Source of the DNA: Devosia enhydra
GTDB taxonomy: Bacteria; Pseudomonadota; Alphaproteobacteria; Rhizobiales; Devosiaceae
Assembly: GCF_900119845.1 (NCBI RefSeq)
Contig: NZ_FPKU01000001.1
Span: 715,528-779,527 of the forward strand
DNA length: 64,000 nucleotides
Reading direction: 5' to 3'
In this document: positions 42,324-51,276 of the stretch, in pieces
How the letters are laid out: each line of letters opens with the position of its first letter
Numbering within the stretch: position 1 is the stretch's first letter
Notes under the pieces: generated by a model
Told to the model about the DNA's origin: nothing
The model's database searches: none
Seen by the model: the letters and a program-made list of their open reading frames with translations, nothing else
Made by a program: the position numbers and the translations under genes

Positions 42324-43105
42324 GGCACCGTCCGTCCGATGCGCGGGGTATCGGTAAGGTCGATATGCGTGCCGAGAAGATGGCGGGTATAATCGGCCTG
42401 CGGCGTCTCCACCAATTGCAGCGCCGGGGCCAGTTCGACGAGCCGAGCCTGATGCATCACCGCGATGCGGTCGGCAAGGCTCGCCGCCAGCGCGATGTCA
42501 TGGGTGATGAGGATCAGCGCCATGCCATCGGCGGCGCAGAGGTCGCGGAAGAGCGCCACGATTTCGGCCTGCACGAGCACGTCGAGCGCACTGGTTGCCT
42601 CGTCGGCGATGAGCAGGCGGGGCCGGGCGGCGATGGCTGCCGCGATCGCGATCCGCTGGCGTTGCCCGCCCGAAAACTGGTGTGGATAGGCCCGCATCGC
42701 CAGTTCCGGATCCGGAATGCGGACGCGGCCCAGAAGTTCGAGCGCAAGGATGCCGGCCTTTTCCCAATCCAGCCCGAGATGGCGCTGCGCGGCCTCGGCC
42801 ACCTGCTCGCCGATGCGCAGCACCGGATTTAGACTTGCGCCCGGATCCTGGAACACCATGCCGAAATCGGCTCCAGCCCTGGCGCTGCGGCCGAGCGAGG
42901 GCCAGGTGATGTTGCCCGAAAGCCTCGCACCGCGTGGCAGGAGGCCTGCCAGAGCGAGCGCAAGCGTGCTCTTGCCCGACCCGCTCTCTCCGATGATCGC
43001 GAGCTTTTCGCCGGGCGCGATGTCGAGGGAGACAGCGTCGAGCGCAGGCTCTGCCTGACGGGGGTAAGTTACGGACAATTCCGTCAGGTGCAGCAGTGCC
43101 GTCAC
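42320..43105 (-). CDS. oligopeptide-type ABC importer ATPase (DppD/OppD-like), cassette 2
   Basis: 261 aa, start GTG at 43105 overlapping the permease stop (GTGA). Walker A GESGSGKST (about 38-46), MVFQDPGASLNPVLRIGEQV, signature FSGGQRQRIAIAAAIAARPRLLIADEATSALD and H-loop LILITHDIALAASL. Typical D-type ATPase. The ATG-rich downstream codons give no better start. Confidence 0.9.
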   Translation of the reverse strand: MTALLHLTELSVTYPRQAEPALDAVSLDIAPGEKLAIIGESGSGKSTLALALAGLLPRGARLSGNITWPSLGRSARAGADFGMVFQDPGASLNPVLRIGEQVAEAAQRHLGLDWEKAGILALELLGRVRIPDPELAMRAYPHQFSGGQRQRIAIAAAIAARPRLLIADEATSALDVLVQAEIVALFRDLCAADGMALILITHDIALAASLADRIAVMHQARLVELAPALQLVETPQADYTRHLLGTHIDLTDTPRIGRTVP

Positions 43106-43929
43106 GCCCGATCCCTCCGGGCGAGCATGGTGGCGAGACCCTCACCGAAGAGGTACACGCCGATGACGGTTGCCACCAGAGCGAGGCCCGGCACGATGGA
43201 GAGGTAGGGCGCCGAGCGCAGGACGCTACGGCCTTCGGCGATCATCGAGCCCCAGGTTACGATGTTGGGATCGCCCAGCCCGAGGAAGGACAGCGCCGCT
43301 TCGGTCAGCACCGCGCCGGCGACGATGACCGCGCTCAGGGCTAGGACCGGAGGGATGGCGTTGGGCAGCACTTCGCGCAGCGCGATCTCGAGCGGATGCA
43401 TGCCGATGATGCGAGCCGAAGCGACATAATCGCGCTCGCGGATCGACAGCACTTCGGCGCGCGCCAATCTTGCCGGTCCGGTCCAGGCCCCGAGCGCAAT
43501 GGCAAAAATTACCACCGGCAAGGTCGGCTGCGCCACGCTGACAAAGGCAAGCGCCAGCAGGAAGCCGGGCACGATCTGGAACGCGTCGACCACCCGCATC
43601 AGCGCTTCGTCGACGAGGCCGCCGGCAAAGCCCGCCAGCGTACCGATGATCGCGCCGATGGCCACAGCGACCAGCGCCGCAGCGATGCCCACCAGCAGCG
43701 ACGCCCGCGCGCCATGCACGAGCCCGGCAAGCACATTCCGGCCCAACCGATCGGTGCCGAGCGGGAACGCGGGATCGGCAAACGGCACCAGCAGCGGTCG
43801 GCCGGCGATGCGAAGCGGATCGCCCGGAAACAATAGCGGCGCCAGGAGCGCGATGGCGGCAAGCACGAGCAAAAGCAGCGCGCCGATCACGCCTTCCGGC
43901 GAGCCGATGAACCGTCGAACCGCACTCAC
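43102..43929 (-). CDS. oligopeptide-type ABC importer permease (DppC-like), cassette 2
   Basis: 275 aa, GTG start at 43929 overlapping the upstream permease stop. About six helices. C-type diagnostic loop FADPAFPLGTDRLGRNVLAGLVHGARASLLVG with the GTDxxGR motif, the EAA loop YVASARIIGMHPLEIALREVLPN and EAALSFLGLGDPNIVTWGSMI. It forms the membrane channel with the DppB-like protein encoded upstream. Confidence 0.92.
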   Translation of the reverse strand: MSAVRRFIGSPEGVIGALLLLVLAAIALLAPLLFPGDPLRIAGRPLLVPFADPAFPLGTDRLGRNVLAGLVHGARASLLVGIAAALVAVAIGAIIGTLAGFAGGLVDEALMRVVDAFQIVPGFLLALAFVSVAQPTLPVVIFAIALGAWTGPARLARAEVLSIRERDYVASARIIGMHPLEIALREVLPNAIPPVLALSAVIVAGAVLTEAALSFLGLGDPNIVTWGSMIAEGRSVLRSAPYLSIVPGLALVATVIGVYLFGEGLATMLARRDRA

Positions 43930-44915
43930 GAGGACACCTCTGAGGCACCCACGCGCGGATCGAGGAGCACATAGATGAGGTCGATGACGATGTTGACGCA
44001 GATCACCAGCAGCGCGCTGACCACGATGATGCCCATCAGCAGGGGCGCGTCGCGCAGGCCAACTGCCTCCTGCGCCAGCCGGCCGAAGCCGGGAATGGCA
44101 AAGACGCTTTCGATGACGACGCTGCCGCCCAGCATCGATGCGGCCTGGAGCCCCAGCATGGTCACTACCGGCAGCAACGCGTTGCGCGCAACATGGCGCA
44201 GCACGATCCGAGACGGCGCAAGACCCTTGGCGCGGGCGGCGCGGACGAAATCGAGCCGCCAGATCTCGGCCATTCCGGCGCGCATCAGCCGCAGGAAGAG
44301 CGCCAGATAGATCAGCGCGAGCGCCGAGACGGGCAGCACCAGATGGCGGGCGATGTCGAGCGCACGGTCGAGGCCCTCCTTGCCCGAGGCGATCGTCTCG
44401 ATGCCGGAGGTCGGAAACCAGCGCAACTGCACCGCAAAGGTGATAGACAGGACCAGCCCCAGCCAGAAGCTCGGCACGGCGTAAAGGGCCAGCGAGCCGA
44501 TCGACAGCACGCGATCGCGAAGGCTGCCCGGCTTTGCGCCGGCTACGATGCCGAGCAGGGTGCCGAATACGAACGAGAGCGCGGTGGCGCTGCCCATGAG
44601 GTAAAGCGTGTTGGGCAGCCGCTCGAGGATGAGCCCGGCGATCGGCCGGTTGAACCCCACCGACCAGCCGAGATCGAAGCGCAGGAGCGAACCGAGATAA
44701 AGCCAGAGCCGGCTCAGCGCCGACTGATCCAGCCCGTAACTCTGCCGCAACTGCGCAACCAGCGCGGCATCACCGCCTCCGATGGACACCAGATAGGCAT
44801 CGACCGCATCGCCAGATGCCGATTCCAGCAGAAAGAACGTGCCGACGACCACGATCAGCAGCACAGGAATGCTGCTGATCGCGCGACGTCCCACGAGGCG
44901 CAGGGCACGGTTCAA
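43926..44915 (-). CDS. oligopeptide-type ABC importer permease (DppB-like), cassette 2
   Basis: 329 aa with about six helices. Start given as TTG at 44915, an uncommon codon with a GGAG placed rather far (11 bases) upstream; GTG at 44894 is an alternative. Seen: ISSIPVLLIVVVGTFFLLESASGDAV, LYLGSLLRFDLGWSVGFNRPIAGLILERLPN (B-type loop), the EAA loop DFVRAARAKGLAPSRIVLRHVARN and ESVFAIPGFGRLAQEAVGLRDAP. Thirty-three bases separate it from the binding-protein gene. Confidence 0.88.
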   Translation of the reverse strand: MNRALRLVGRRAISSIPVLLIVVVGTFFLLESASGDAVDAYLVSIGGGDAALVAQLRQSYGLDQSALSRLWLYLGSLLRFDLGWSVGFNRPIAGLILERLPNTLYLMGSATALSFVFGTLLGIVAGAKPGSLRDRVLSIGSLALYAVPSFWLGLVLSITFAVQLRWFPTSGIETIASGKEGLDRALDIARHLVLPVSALALIYLALFLRLMRAGMAEIWRLDFVRAARAKGLAPSRIVLRHVARNALLPVVTMLGLQAASMLGGSVVIESVFAIPGFGRLAQEAVGLRDAPLLMGIIVVSALLVICVNIVIDLIYVLLDPRVGASEVSS

Positions 44916-44948
44916 GATGGCGCCGACTCCGGTTCCGGGATCAGCCTA

Positions 44949-46553
44949 TCACTGCTCCAGGGCCACATCCGCCCAGTTTGACACGGCCCAGCGCGGATTG
45001 TTGCCGACATTGAGCACGGATGTGCGGGCCACCGTGATGAAGCCCCATTCGGCGACGTTGATCAGCGGCAGGTCCTCTGCCACCTTCTCCTGAAGCGTGT
45101 TGTAGAGTGCGGTGCGGGCCTCGGTATCCACCGTTTCGGCCGCCTGGTCGATCAGGGCGTCGATCTCGGCATTGGCGTAGCCGCCCTGGTTGGAGAAGCT
45201 GACCCCGGCCGGCGTGCCCGAGCGCAGCAGGATGGTGGTTGAAATCGCCGGATCGCCGCGGAAGACCGGCGGCGCAACGGCAAGATCGAAATCATGGTCC
45301 GTATAGACTGCCTTCTGGTGGGCGGCGGAGTCGTTGTTGACCAATTGCGCATCGATGCCGATTTCGGCAAGCGCCTGCCGCAGATAATCGCCGAACTGAC
45401 GGGTCTCGTTGAAATAGGGAGCCGGCAGCAGCTTGAGCGAGAACCGCACGCCATTGGCGCCGCGCGGATAGCCTGCCGCATCGAGCAATTCGTTGGCCTT
45501 GGCGACATCGAAGTCGTATTGCGGCACATCCGGATTGTAGAATTCCGGCGCGTTCTGCGGCACGAGGCCGGTGGCCGGCTTGGCATAGCCGAGGAAGATT
45601 GTGTCGATGACGAACTGCTTGTCGATGGCATGGGCGATCGCCCGGCGCACCTCGACATTGGCCAGCTCGGCGCGGCGGTGATTGATCTCCACCACCAGCT
45701 GATAGGTCAGGCCCTCATAACCCTTGGAGACGACCTCGATACCCGGCACCTGCGAGATGCGTGCAAGGTCGGCGAGCGGGACAGCGGAGAACGCCGCGAG
45801 GTGAATTTCCTCGGCTTCTAGCGCGCCGGCCGCGGCGGCACGATCGGGCAGGACGCGGTAGATGATCTCGTCGAGCCTCGGCTGGCCTTCGCCCCAATAC
45901 TCGGCGTTGCGCTCGAGCCGGTAATACTCACCAGGACGATATTCGGCGAACTTGAACGGTCCGGTGCCCACGAGTGCGGCATTGGCCGGGTTGGCCGCGA
46001 TGTCCGTGCCTTCATAGAGATGACGGGGCAGTACGCTCGTCACCACCGGCAGCGCGTTGCGCAGCAACTGGAAGGGGGTGGGCTTGGAGAAGTTGAACAC
46101 TGCCGTCAGGTCGTCAGGCGTGTCGACGCTTTCGAGATTGGCGAAGACGATGCGCCCGAGGTTCTGCAGCGGCTTCCAGACCTCGATGGCCGAGAAGGCG
46201 ACGTCGGCCGACGTAAAGGGCTGCCCGTCATGCCAGACTACGCCCTCGCGCAGCTTGAACGTCGCGCTGAGGCCATCCTCAGACCCTTCCCACGACACCG
46301 CAAGCCGCGGTACGACCCCTCCCTCAGCCTCGAAATCGGCTTCCGCAAGCGCCTCGATCACTTTGCTGGAAATGAAGAACACGCCGTTGGACGCGACGAT
46401 CGCAGGGTTGAGGTTGCGCGGCTCGGAATCCGCAGCCACGATCAGCCGCCCGCCGCTCGGCGTATCCTGGGCAAAGGACCACGAGGGCAGGGCAGTCGAG
46501 GCCAGCAAAAGCCCGGCTCCCTGAAGAACTCGTCTGCGCGAATAGAGGGCCAT
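44949..46553 (-). CDS. extracellular solute-binding protein family 5, cassette 2
   Basis: 534 aa. The message has ATG ATG ATG at 46551-46559; AAGGAG (46560-46565) abuts the first but is six bases from the third, so 46553 is used. The signal is Tat-like: SRRRVLQGAGLLLASTALPSWSFAQ. Family 5 signature: SKVIEALAEADFEAEGGVVPRLAVSWEGSEDGLSATFKLREGVVWHDGQPFTSADVAFS (about 65-120), GTGPFKFAEYRPGEYYRLERN and RRAIAHAIDKQFVIDTIFLG. Related to but clearly different from the cassette 1 binding protein; each probably imports a different solute. Confidence 0.92.
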   Translation of the reverse strand: MALYSRRRVLQGAGLLLASTALPSWSFAQDTPSGGRLIVAADSEPRNLNPAIVASNGVFFISSKVIEALAEADFEAEGGVVPRLAVSWEGSEDGLSATFKLREGVVWHDGQPFTSADVAFSAIEVWKPLQNLGRIVFANLESVDTPDDLTAVFNFSKPTPFQLLRNALPVVTSVLPRHLYEGTDIAANPANAALVGTGPFKFAEYRPGEYYRLERNAEYWGEGQPRLDEIIYRVLPDRAAAAGALEAEEIHLAAFSAVPLADLARISQVPGIEVVSKGYEGLTYQLVVEINHRRAELANVEVRRAIAHAIDKQFVIDTIFLGYAKPATGLVPQNAPEFYNPDVPQYDFDVAKANELLDAAGYPRGANGVRFSLKLLPAPYFNETRQFGDYLRQALAEIGIDAQLVNNDSAAHQKAVYTDHDFDLAVAPPVFRGDPAISTTILLRSGTPAGVSFSNQGGYANAEIDALIDQAAETVDTEARTALYNTLQEKVAEDLPLINVAEWGFITVARTSVLNVGNNPRWAVSNWADVALEQ

Positions 46554-46763
46554 CATCATCTCCTTCGAAGCCGGGCGTCCCGCCTCGGCTGCACTGGATG
46601 AACATTAGCCCAGTTGTTTGGCCGAGCGCGAGGCACGGCCGCCTCATCTTGCCGAGCCGAGGAGCATTGCTTTTCGAGACAACCGCGCATCGCGAGACTG
46701 GCATGGCGCAAAGAGACCCGCCTTCCAAGAGTCGGTGCAAAAGCCGCTATGGAGAGAGGAGGA

Positions 46764-46839
46764 TGGTGGGCCCGGCAGGACTCGAACCTGCAACCAGACC
46801 GTTATGAGCGGTCGGCTCTAACCATTGAGCTACAGGCCC
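46764..46839 (-). tRNA. tRNA with CAT anticodon, probably tRNA-Ile2
   Basis: Minus strand, 76 nt with encoded CCA. The acceptor is GGGCCTG/CGGGCCC and the anticodon loop CTCATAA between GACCG and CGGTC gives CAT. The short D-loop (CAATGGTTAGAG), the stem bases and the variable-loop context look like the lysidine-modified tRNA-Ile2 rather than elongator or initiator tRNA-Met; the acceptor is fully paired, which rules out an initiator. Confidence 0.88.
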
Positions 46840-46944
46840 ATCCTCAGGGCGCGATGCGCATCGGTGATTAGCCCAGTGGCGCCCGGCGATCAAGACAAGG
46901 GGGCTGCAATGGAAGGTGTTGGAAAGCGCCTCAAACCATCAAAA

Positions 46945-46984
46945 TGCATTGCGCGGCAGTTGAGAGGTCTTTGCGCGCAGTGCA
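46945..46984. repeat. inverted repeat upstream of the first hybrid kinase
   Basis: TGCATTGCGCG (46945-46955) and CGCGCAGTGCA (46974-46984) match at 10 of 11 positions across an 18-nt spacer, in the 218-bp gap between the tRNA and the kinase gene. There is no T-run, so an operator or leader hairpin is possible. The rest of the gap and the 210 bp on the other side of the tRNA show nothing I can name. Confidence 0.3.
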
Positions 46985-47057
46985 CTCTCGTTTCGCGGCA
47001 GAATCAGCCCTCGGCTTGCGTCGGCGAGGCACAACGTCCTGGTAGGCGGCAAGTCCG

Positions 47058-49874
47058 ATGGTCAGACGGTCCTATGGTGTCGTGGCGCTGCTTGTGGGCG
47101 CGGTGGTGATCGCGGGCCTGGCTTTCCACCTCACGGCTCTGCGCTCCGAAACCATCCATGTCGCCGAACGCGAGGCGCTCAACCTGCGCGGCGCTCTCGT
47201 CGAACATGTCGTCCAGACACTGACCAGCATCGATCTGTCGCTGCTTGGCATCGCGCGCGAGATGTCGGCCTCAAGTGAGGACATCGCGTCGTCCCGCCTC
47301 TTGCGGGGCGGACTCGAGACACGGCGGGATGTGTTGAGCAACGTGCTGGCCTATGTCGTCGCGGACGTCGACGGCAAGGTGATCGCCAGTTCGGGCGGCG
47401 ACTGGATCAATTCGCTCTCTGAACTGGCCCCGCCCGAGTTCTGGTCCGGCGCAGCGGTCAACGACCACACGCTGAGCGCGCCGCGCAGGGACCTCGCCGG
47501 GCCGGCCCAGGGACGCTGGGTGACGTCCATGACCCGCGCCATCGAACAGGACGATCAGCGGGTCGGCGTGGTTGTGGCGGTCATCTCGATCGAGCAGCTG
47601 CATGCGTTCCAGCGCTCGCTGGTGCCAGGCGATCGCGATACGTCGGGGCTGGTCACCGCACAGGGCATAGCCTTGACGCGCACGCCTTATGACGAGACGG
47701 TTCCCGGGCAGGATCTCTCGAACGGCCCCCTGTTCGAGCGGCTGAGGACGGCGGATGATGGCCTCTATCTCGCCGAAGCCCTCATCGATGGCGAACGCCG
47801 GATTTCTGCCTATACGCGAGTGCCGGAATTCTCGCTGGTGGCCTATGTCGGTCTTTCGGAGGCGGACAGGCTGGCGAGCTGGACGCTGCTGGCGATCGTC
47901 GAGATCATTCTTGCCAGCTTCGTGCTCGTCGCCATCGGGCTGGGCACGATATTTCTCGATCGCAGTTATCGCGCGCGGGAAAAGCTTGCCAGCGAGCGCC
48001 AGTCGACGCTGCGCGCTCTGGCGGAGGCAACGGCGATGCTCGTCGCTTCCGAGGGGCCTGCAACGCTGATGGCAAGGCTCGATGCCGTGCTTCTCGCCAT
48101 CGTGCCGCATCGGCGTGCGAGAGCCCTGCTGTTTTCGACCCACGGTTCCGAGACCACGCCACCACTGAGCGGAGGCGGCGGCATCGTCAGCGCGCCGATC
48201 GTGAAGCCGGATGGCAAGGAGGTGGGCCTCATCGAGGCTGTCACGTCCGGCCGCGGGCAGGAGGATGCCGATCTTGTTTGGGCGCTCCGCCAGCTTGGCG
48301 CATTGACCGGCCTCGTGCTGGAGCGGCTCGAGGCCGCGATGCGCATCAACGAGGCACTGCAGCGCGCGGAAGCCGAAAGCGAGGAGGCGGACCGGGCGCG
48401 CGGCGCTCTCGATGCGATCTACTCAACCCTCACCGACGCCGTCGTCGCCTTCGATTCGCGCTGGCACATCATCTATGCCAATCCCGCCACGCTCGCCCTC
48501 ACGCAGAGGGGGGCGGACCGCCTGATGGGTCGTTTGGTCTGGCAGCTGTTCCCGGGGCTGCTCGGAACCCCGTTCGAGGATGAGCTCAGGCGCGCCGCGG
48601 CGGCGCGCGAGCGGGCGACGTTCGAATTCTATTACGCACCCGAGGCTCTGTGGTTTTCCGTCAACGCATTCCCCCAGGAATTGGGGATGACGGCCATGCT
48701 GCGTGACGTCACGGCGCAAAAGGACACCGAGGCGCAGTTGCGCCAGTCGCAGCGCATGGAGGCCGTCGGTCAATTGACGGGCGGGGTGGCGCATGACTTC
48801 AACAATCTGCTCACGGTGATCATCGGCAATATCGACGACCTGCTCGAAGACCGTAGCGAGCGCGATCCCGCGACCAGCCAGCTGCGCATGGCCCTCAAGG
48901 CGGCGGAGCGGGCCGCTGAGCTGACGCAGCGCCTTCTCGCGTTCTCCCGCAAGCAGGCGCTCGACCCCCGCGCTGTCGATATCAATGGCCTCCTCGGCCA
49001 GCTCGAGCCGCTGGTGCAGCGCACCATGGGCGACGCCATCGACATTGTCTTCATTCTCGACAAGGCCATCGATCGGGCCATGGTCGATGCGGGGCAGCTC
49101 GAAAGCGCGCTGCTCAACCTGGCGATCAATGCCCTGCATGCCATGCCCGAGGGCGGCAAGCTGACGATCGAGACGAGCATGGCCTATCTCGATCGGGACT
49201 ATGCCGGCAGCCGGCTCGAGGTGGCCGAAGGCCATTATATCTGCATCTCGGTGACCGATACGGGATCGGGCATGACGCCCGATGTACTGGAGAGGGTGTT
49301 CGAACCGTTTTTCACCACCAAGCCGGCGGGCCTCGGCACCGGGCTTGGTCTTTCGATGGCCTATGGCTTCGTCAAGCAGTCCAAGGGACATATCAGCATC
49401 TATAGCGAGCCCGCCATGGGCACGACGGTGCGGATCTATCTTCCCCGGGCGCGTGTGGAAGGCGTGGAGGCGAGGCAACTGCCGGAAGCGGTGGCGGTTC
49501 CGACGGGCAGCGAACGCATTCTCGTCGTCGAAGACGAGGCTCTCGTGCGCCATCACGCTGTGAACATTCTCACCGGCCTCGGCTATCACGTGGTGGTAGT
49601 GGAGGATGGCACGGGGGCTCTCGCCGCACTCGACGGGCAGGAGGTTTTCGATCTCCTTCTTGTCGACGTCGTGCTCGGTGGTGGCCTCACCGGGCGCCAG
49701 ATTTCGGAAGCAGCCCAGGCGCTACAGGAGGGCATCAAGGTGCTCTTCATGTCGGGCTACACTGAAAACGCCATCGTTCATCATGGCCGGCTGGATCAGG
49801 GCGTGCATCTTCTGGGCAAACCCTTTCGCAAGGCAGACATCGCGAAAAAGGTGCGTGCAGTTCTCGACGAATGA
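47058..49874 (+). CDS. membrane-bound hybrid histidine kinase (Cache-like sensor, PAS, HisKA, HATPase, REC)
   Basis: 938 aa. Two membrane helices (about 8-27 and 278-302) enclose a roughly 250-residue periplasmic Cache-like sensor. The cytoplasmic part has a GAF-like stretch (315-430), a PAS domain (455-555; IIYANPATLALTQRGADRLMG), HisKA with GGVAHDFNNLLT (phospho-His near 580), and an ATPase domain with N-box LLNLAINALHAMPEG, VTDTGSGM, FEPFFTTK and GTGLGLSM. The C-terminal receiver (about 815-935) has ILVVEDEALVR, phospho-Asp in LLLVDVVLGGG and Lys in LGKPFRKAD. All catalytic motifs look intact. Followed by the EAL gene cluster, so it is probably its upstream sensor. Confidence 0.9.
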   Translation: MVRRSYGVVALLVGAVVIAGLAFHLTALRSETIHVAEREALNLRGALVEHVVQTLTSIDLSLLGIAREMSASSEDIASSRLLRGGLETRRDVLSNVLAYVVADVDGKVIASSGGDWINSLSELAPPEFWSGAAVNDHTLSAPRRDLAGPAQGRWVTSMTRAIEQDDQRVGVVVAVISIEQLHAFQRSLVPGDRDTSGLVTAQGIALTRTPYDETVPGQDLSNGPLFERLRTADDGLYLAEALIDGERRISAYTRVPEFSLVAYVGLSEADRLASWTLLAIVEIILASFVLVAIGLGTIFLDRSYRAREKLASERQSTLRALAEATAMLVASEGPATLMARLDAVLLAIVPHRRARALLFSTHGSETTPPLSGGGGIVSAPIVKPDGKEVGLIEAVTSGRGQEDADLVWALRQLGALTGLVLERLEAAMRINEALQRAEAESEEADRARGALDAIYSTLTDAVVAFDSRWHIIYANPATLALTQRGADRLMGRLVWQLFPGLLGTPFEDELRRAAAARERATFEFYYAPEALWFSVNAFPQELGMTAMLRDVTAQKDTEAQLRQSQRMEAVGQLTGGVAHDFNNLLTVIIGNIDDLLEDRSERDPATSQLRMALKAAERAAELTQRLLAFSRKQALDPRAVDINGLLGQLEPLVQRTMGDAIDIVFILDKAIDRAMVDAGQLESALLNLAINALHAMPEGGKLTIETSMAYLDRDYAGSRLEVAEGHYICISVTDTGSGMTPDVLERVFEPFFTTKPAGLGTGLGLSMAYGFVKQSKGHISIYSEPAMGTTVRIYLPRARVEGVEARQLPEAVAVPTGSERILVVEDEALVRHHAVNILTGLGYHVVVVEDGTGALAALDGQEVFDLLLVDVVLGGGLTGRQISEAAQALQEGIKVLFMSGYTENAIVHHGRLDQGVHLLGKPFRKADIAKKVRAVLDE

Positions 49875-49972
49875 ACCCTGCCTCAAAAGCACAGGGCGAA
49901 AACGCAGGGTCACTTTAACCAAGGCATAAAGGTATTCCCGTATCCACATCCCTCTGGACGGTTGGAGCTGGC

Positions 49973-51259
49973 ATGCCTGCTAAAGTAATGCGGCGTCTGA
50001 AATCGGACGAACGGCGATCGGGGGATTGCGCCATGGAGCCGGTTGGGGGAATCGGACCGGGTCAGAGGGTTGTTGTGATCGACGACGACCCCTGGGTCCG
50101 TGAGACGCTCGTGCAGATGACGGCCCGCCTCGGGCTCGATGCACACGGGGTTGTTCCGGATGAGAGGGTGTTCGATCAGCTCAGGGACCTCACGCCCGAT
50201 CTGGTCGTGCTCGATCTCTCGCTGGGACGATCCGATGCAGTGCAGGTTCTCAATCATCTGGCATTGCAGAATTTTTCGGGTCTCGTTCTGCTCGTGAGCG
50301 GCATCGACCCGCAGACGCTCGACAATGTCCGGGCCATGGGCGCGCGCCGCGGCTTGCGGATGATGTCGCCACTGCGCAAGCCTGTCAGATCCGCCGACCT
50401 CGCCCGGGTCCTATCAGAGGCGACCGAACCCGAGGCCGGAGGCCTCGCGGTTCTCGATGCCCAGCCCACCCGGCGCGTCAACGTCGCCCATGCCCTGGCC
50501 CAGGGCTGGCTCGAGCTCTGGTACCAGCCCAAGATCTGCGTTCCGACCGGGAAGGTGGTCGGTGCCGAGGCGCTGATCCGGATGCGGCATCCCGAGCTTG
50601 GCATCATCCCGCCCGTATCCTTCGTGCCCGCATCCGGCAGCACCGCCTATGAAGACATGACGCAGTTCGTGATCGAAACGGCATCGCGCCACCACCGCGA
50701 TCTTCCGATCTTCGCCCAGGGCGTCAAATTCTCGATCAATGCCTCCATCGCGCTCATGCAGAAGTCGACCTTCGTCGACATGATCCGCGATGCCTGGCCC
50801 AATCCGTTCGCGCATCCGGGCCTGATCATCGAGGTCACCGAAGACGAAGTGGTGAGCGACATTCTGGCCGCCCATGAGGTTGCCACCCAACTCAAGCTGC
50901 ACAATGTCGAGCTTTCGATCGATGATTTCGGCTCCGGCTATTCGTCGTTTTCCCGGTTTCGCGAGCTGCCATTCGCCGAACTCAAGCTCGACCGCAGCTT
51001 CGTGACGGGCGCCGGCAGCGATCTGCGCAAGCGGGCCGTGTGCCGTGCGGCTTCTGCGCTCGCCCACAGCTTCCATGTGCGCTCGGTTGCCGAGGGCGTC
51101 GAAAGCGCCGAGGATCTGGCGGTTATCCGCGATTGCCAGTTCGACGAGGCGCAGGGCTATTATTTTGCCCGGCCCGTGCCGTTCGATGCCTTCCGCACCA
51201 GCCTCGTCGACGCCTTCAATCGGCCGGGCAGCGGCGATTTAAAGCGGCATCCGGCCTGA
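49973..51259 (+). CDS. response regulator with EAL cyclic-di-GMP phosphodiesterase domain
   Basis: 428 aa. The receiver domain (about 30-145) has VVVIDDDPWVRE, phospho-Asp in LVVLDLSLGRSD and Lys in PLRKPVRSAD. The EAL domain (about 165-415) has GAEALIRMRHPE, SINASIALM, IIEVTEDEVV, SIDDFGSGYSSF, ELKLDRSFV, VAEGVES and EAQGYYFARP. These give the complete set of metal- and substrate-binding residues plus both Glu of the loop-6 motif, so it should be an active phosphodiesterase controlled by phosphorylation. GGAG six bases upstream supports ATG 49973. Located 98 bases after the first hybrid kinase, a likely phosphodonor. Confidence 0.9.
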   Translation: MPAKVMRRLKSDERRSGDCAMEPVGGIGPGQRVVVIDDDPWVRETLVQMTARLGLDAHGVVPDERVFDQLRDLTPDLVVLDLSLGRSDAVQVLNHLALQNFSGLVLLVSGIDPQTLDNVRAMGARRGLRMMSPLRKPVRSADLARVLSEATEPEAGGLAVLDAQPTRRVNVAHALAQGWLELWYQPKICVPTGKVVGAEALIRMRHPELGIIPPVSFVPASGSTAYEDMTQFVIETASRHHRDLPIFAQGVKFSINASIALMQKSTFVDMIRDAWPNPFAHPGLIIEVTEDEVVSDILAAHEVATQLKLHNVELSIDDFGSGYSSFSRFRELPFAELKLDRSFVTGAGSDLRKRAVCRAASALAHSFHVRSVAEGVESAEDLAVIRDCQFDEAQGYYFARPVPFDAFRTSLVDAFNRPGSGDLKRHPA

Positions 51260-51276
51260 GGCAGACAGGAGGGGCG

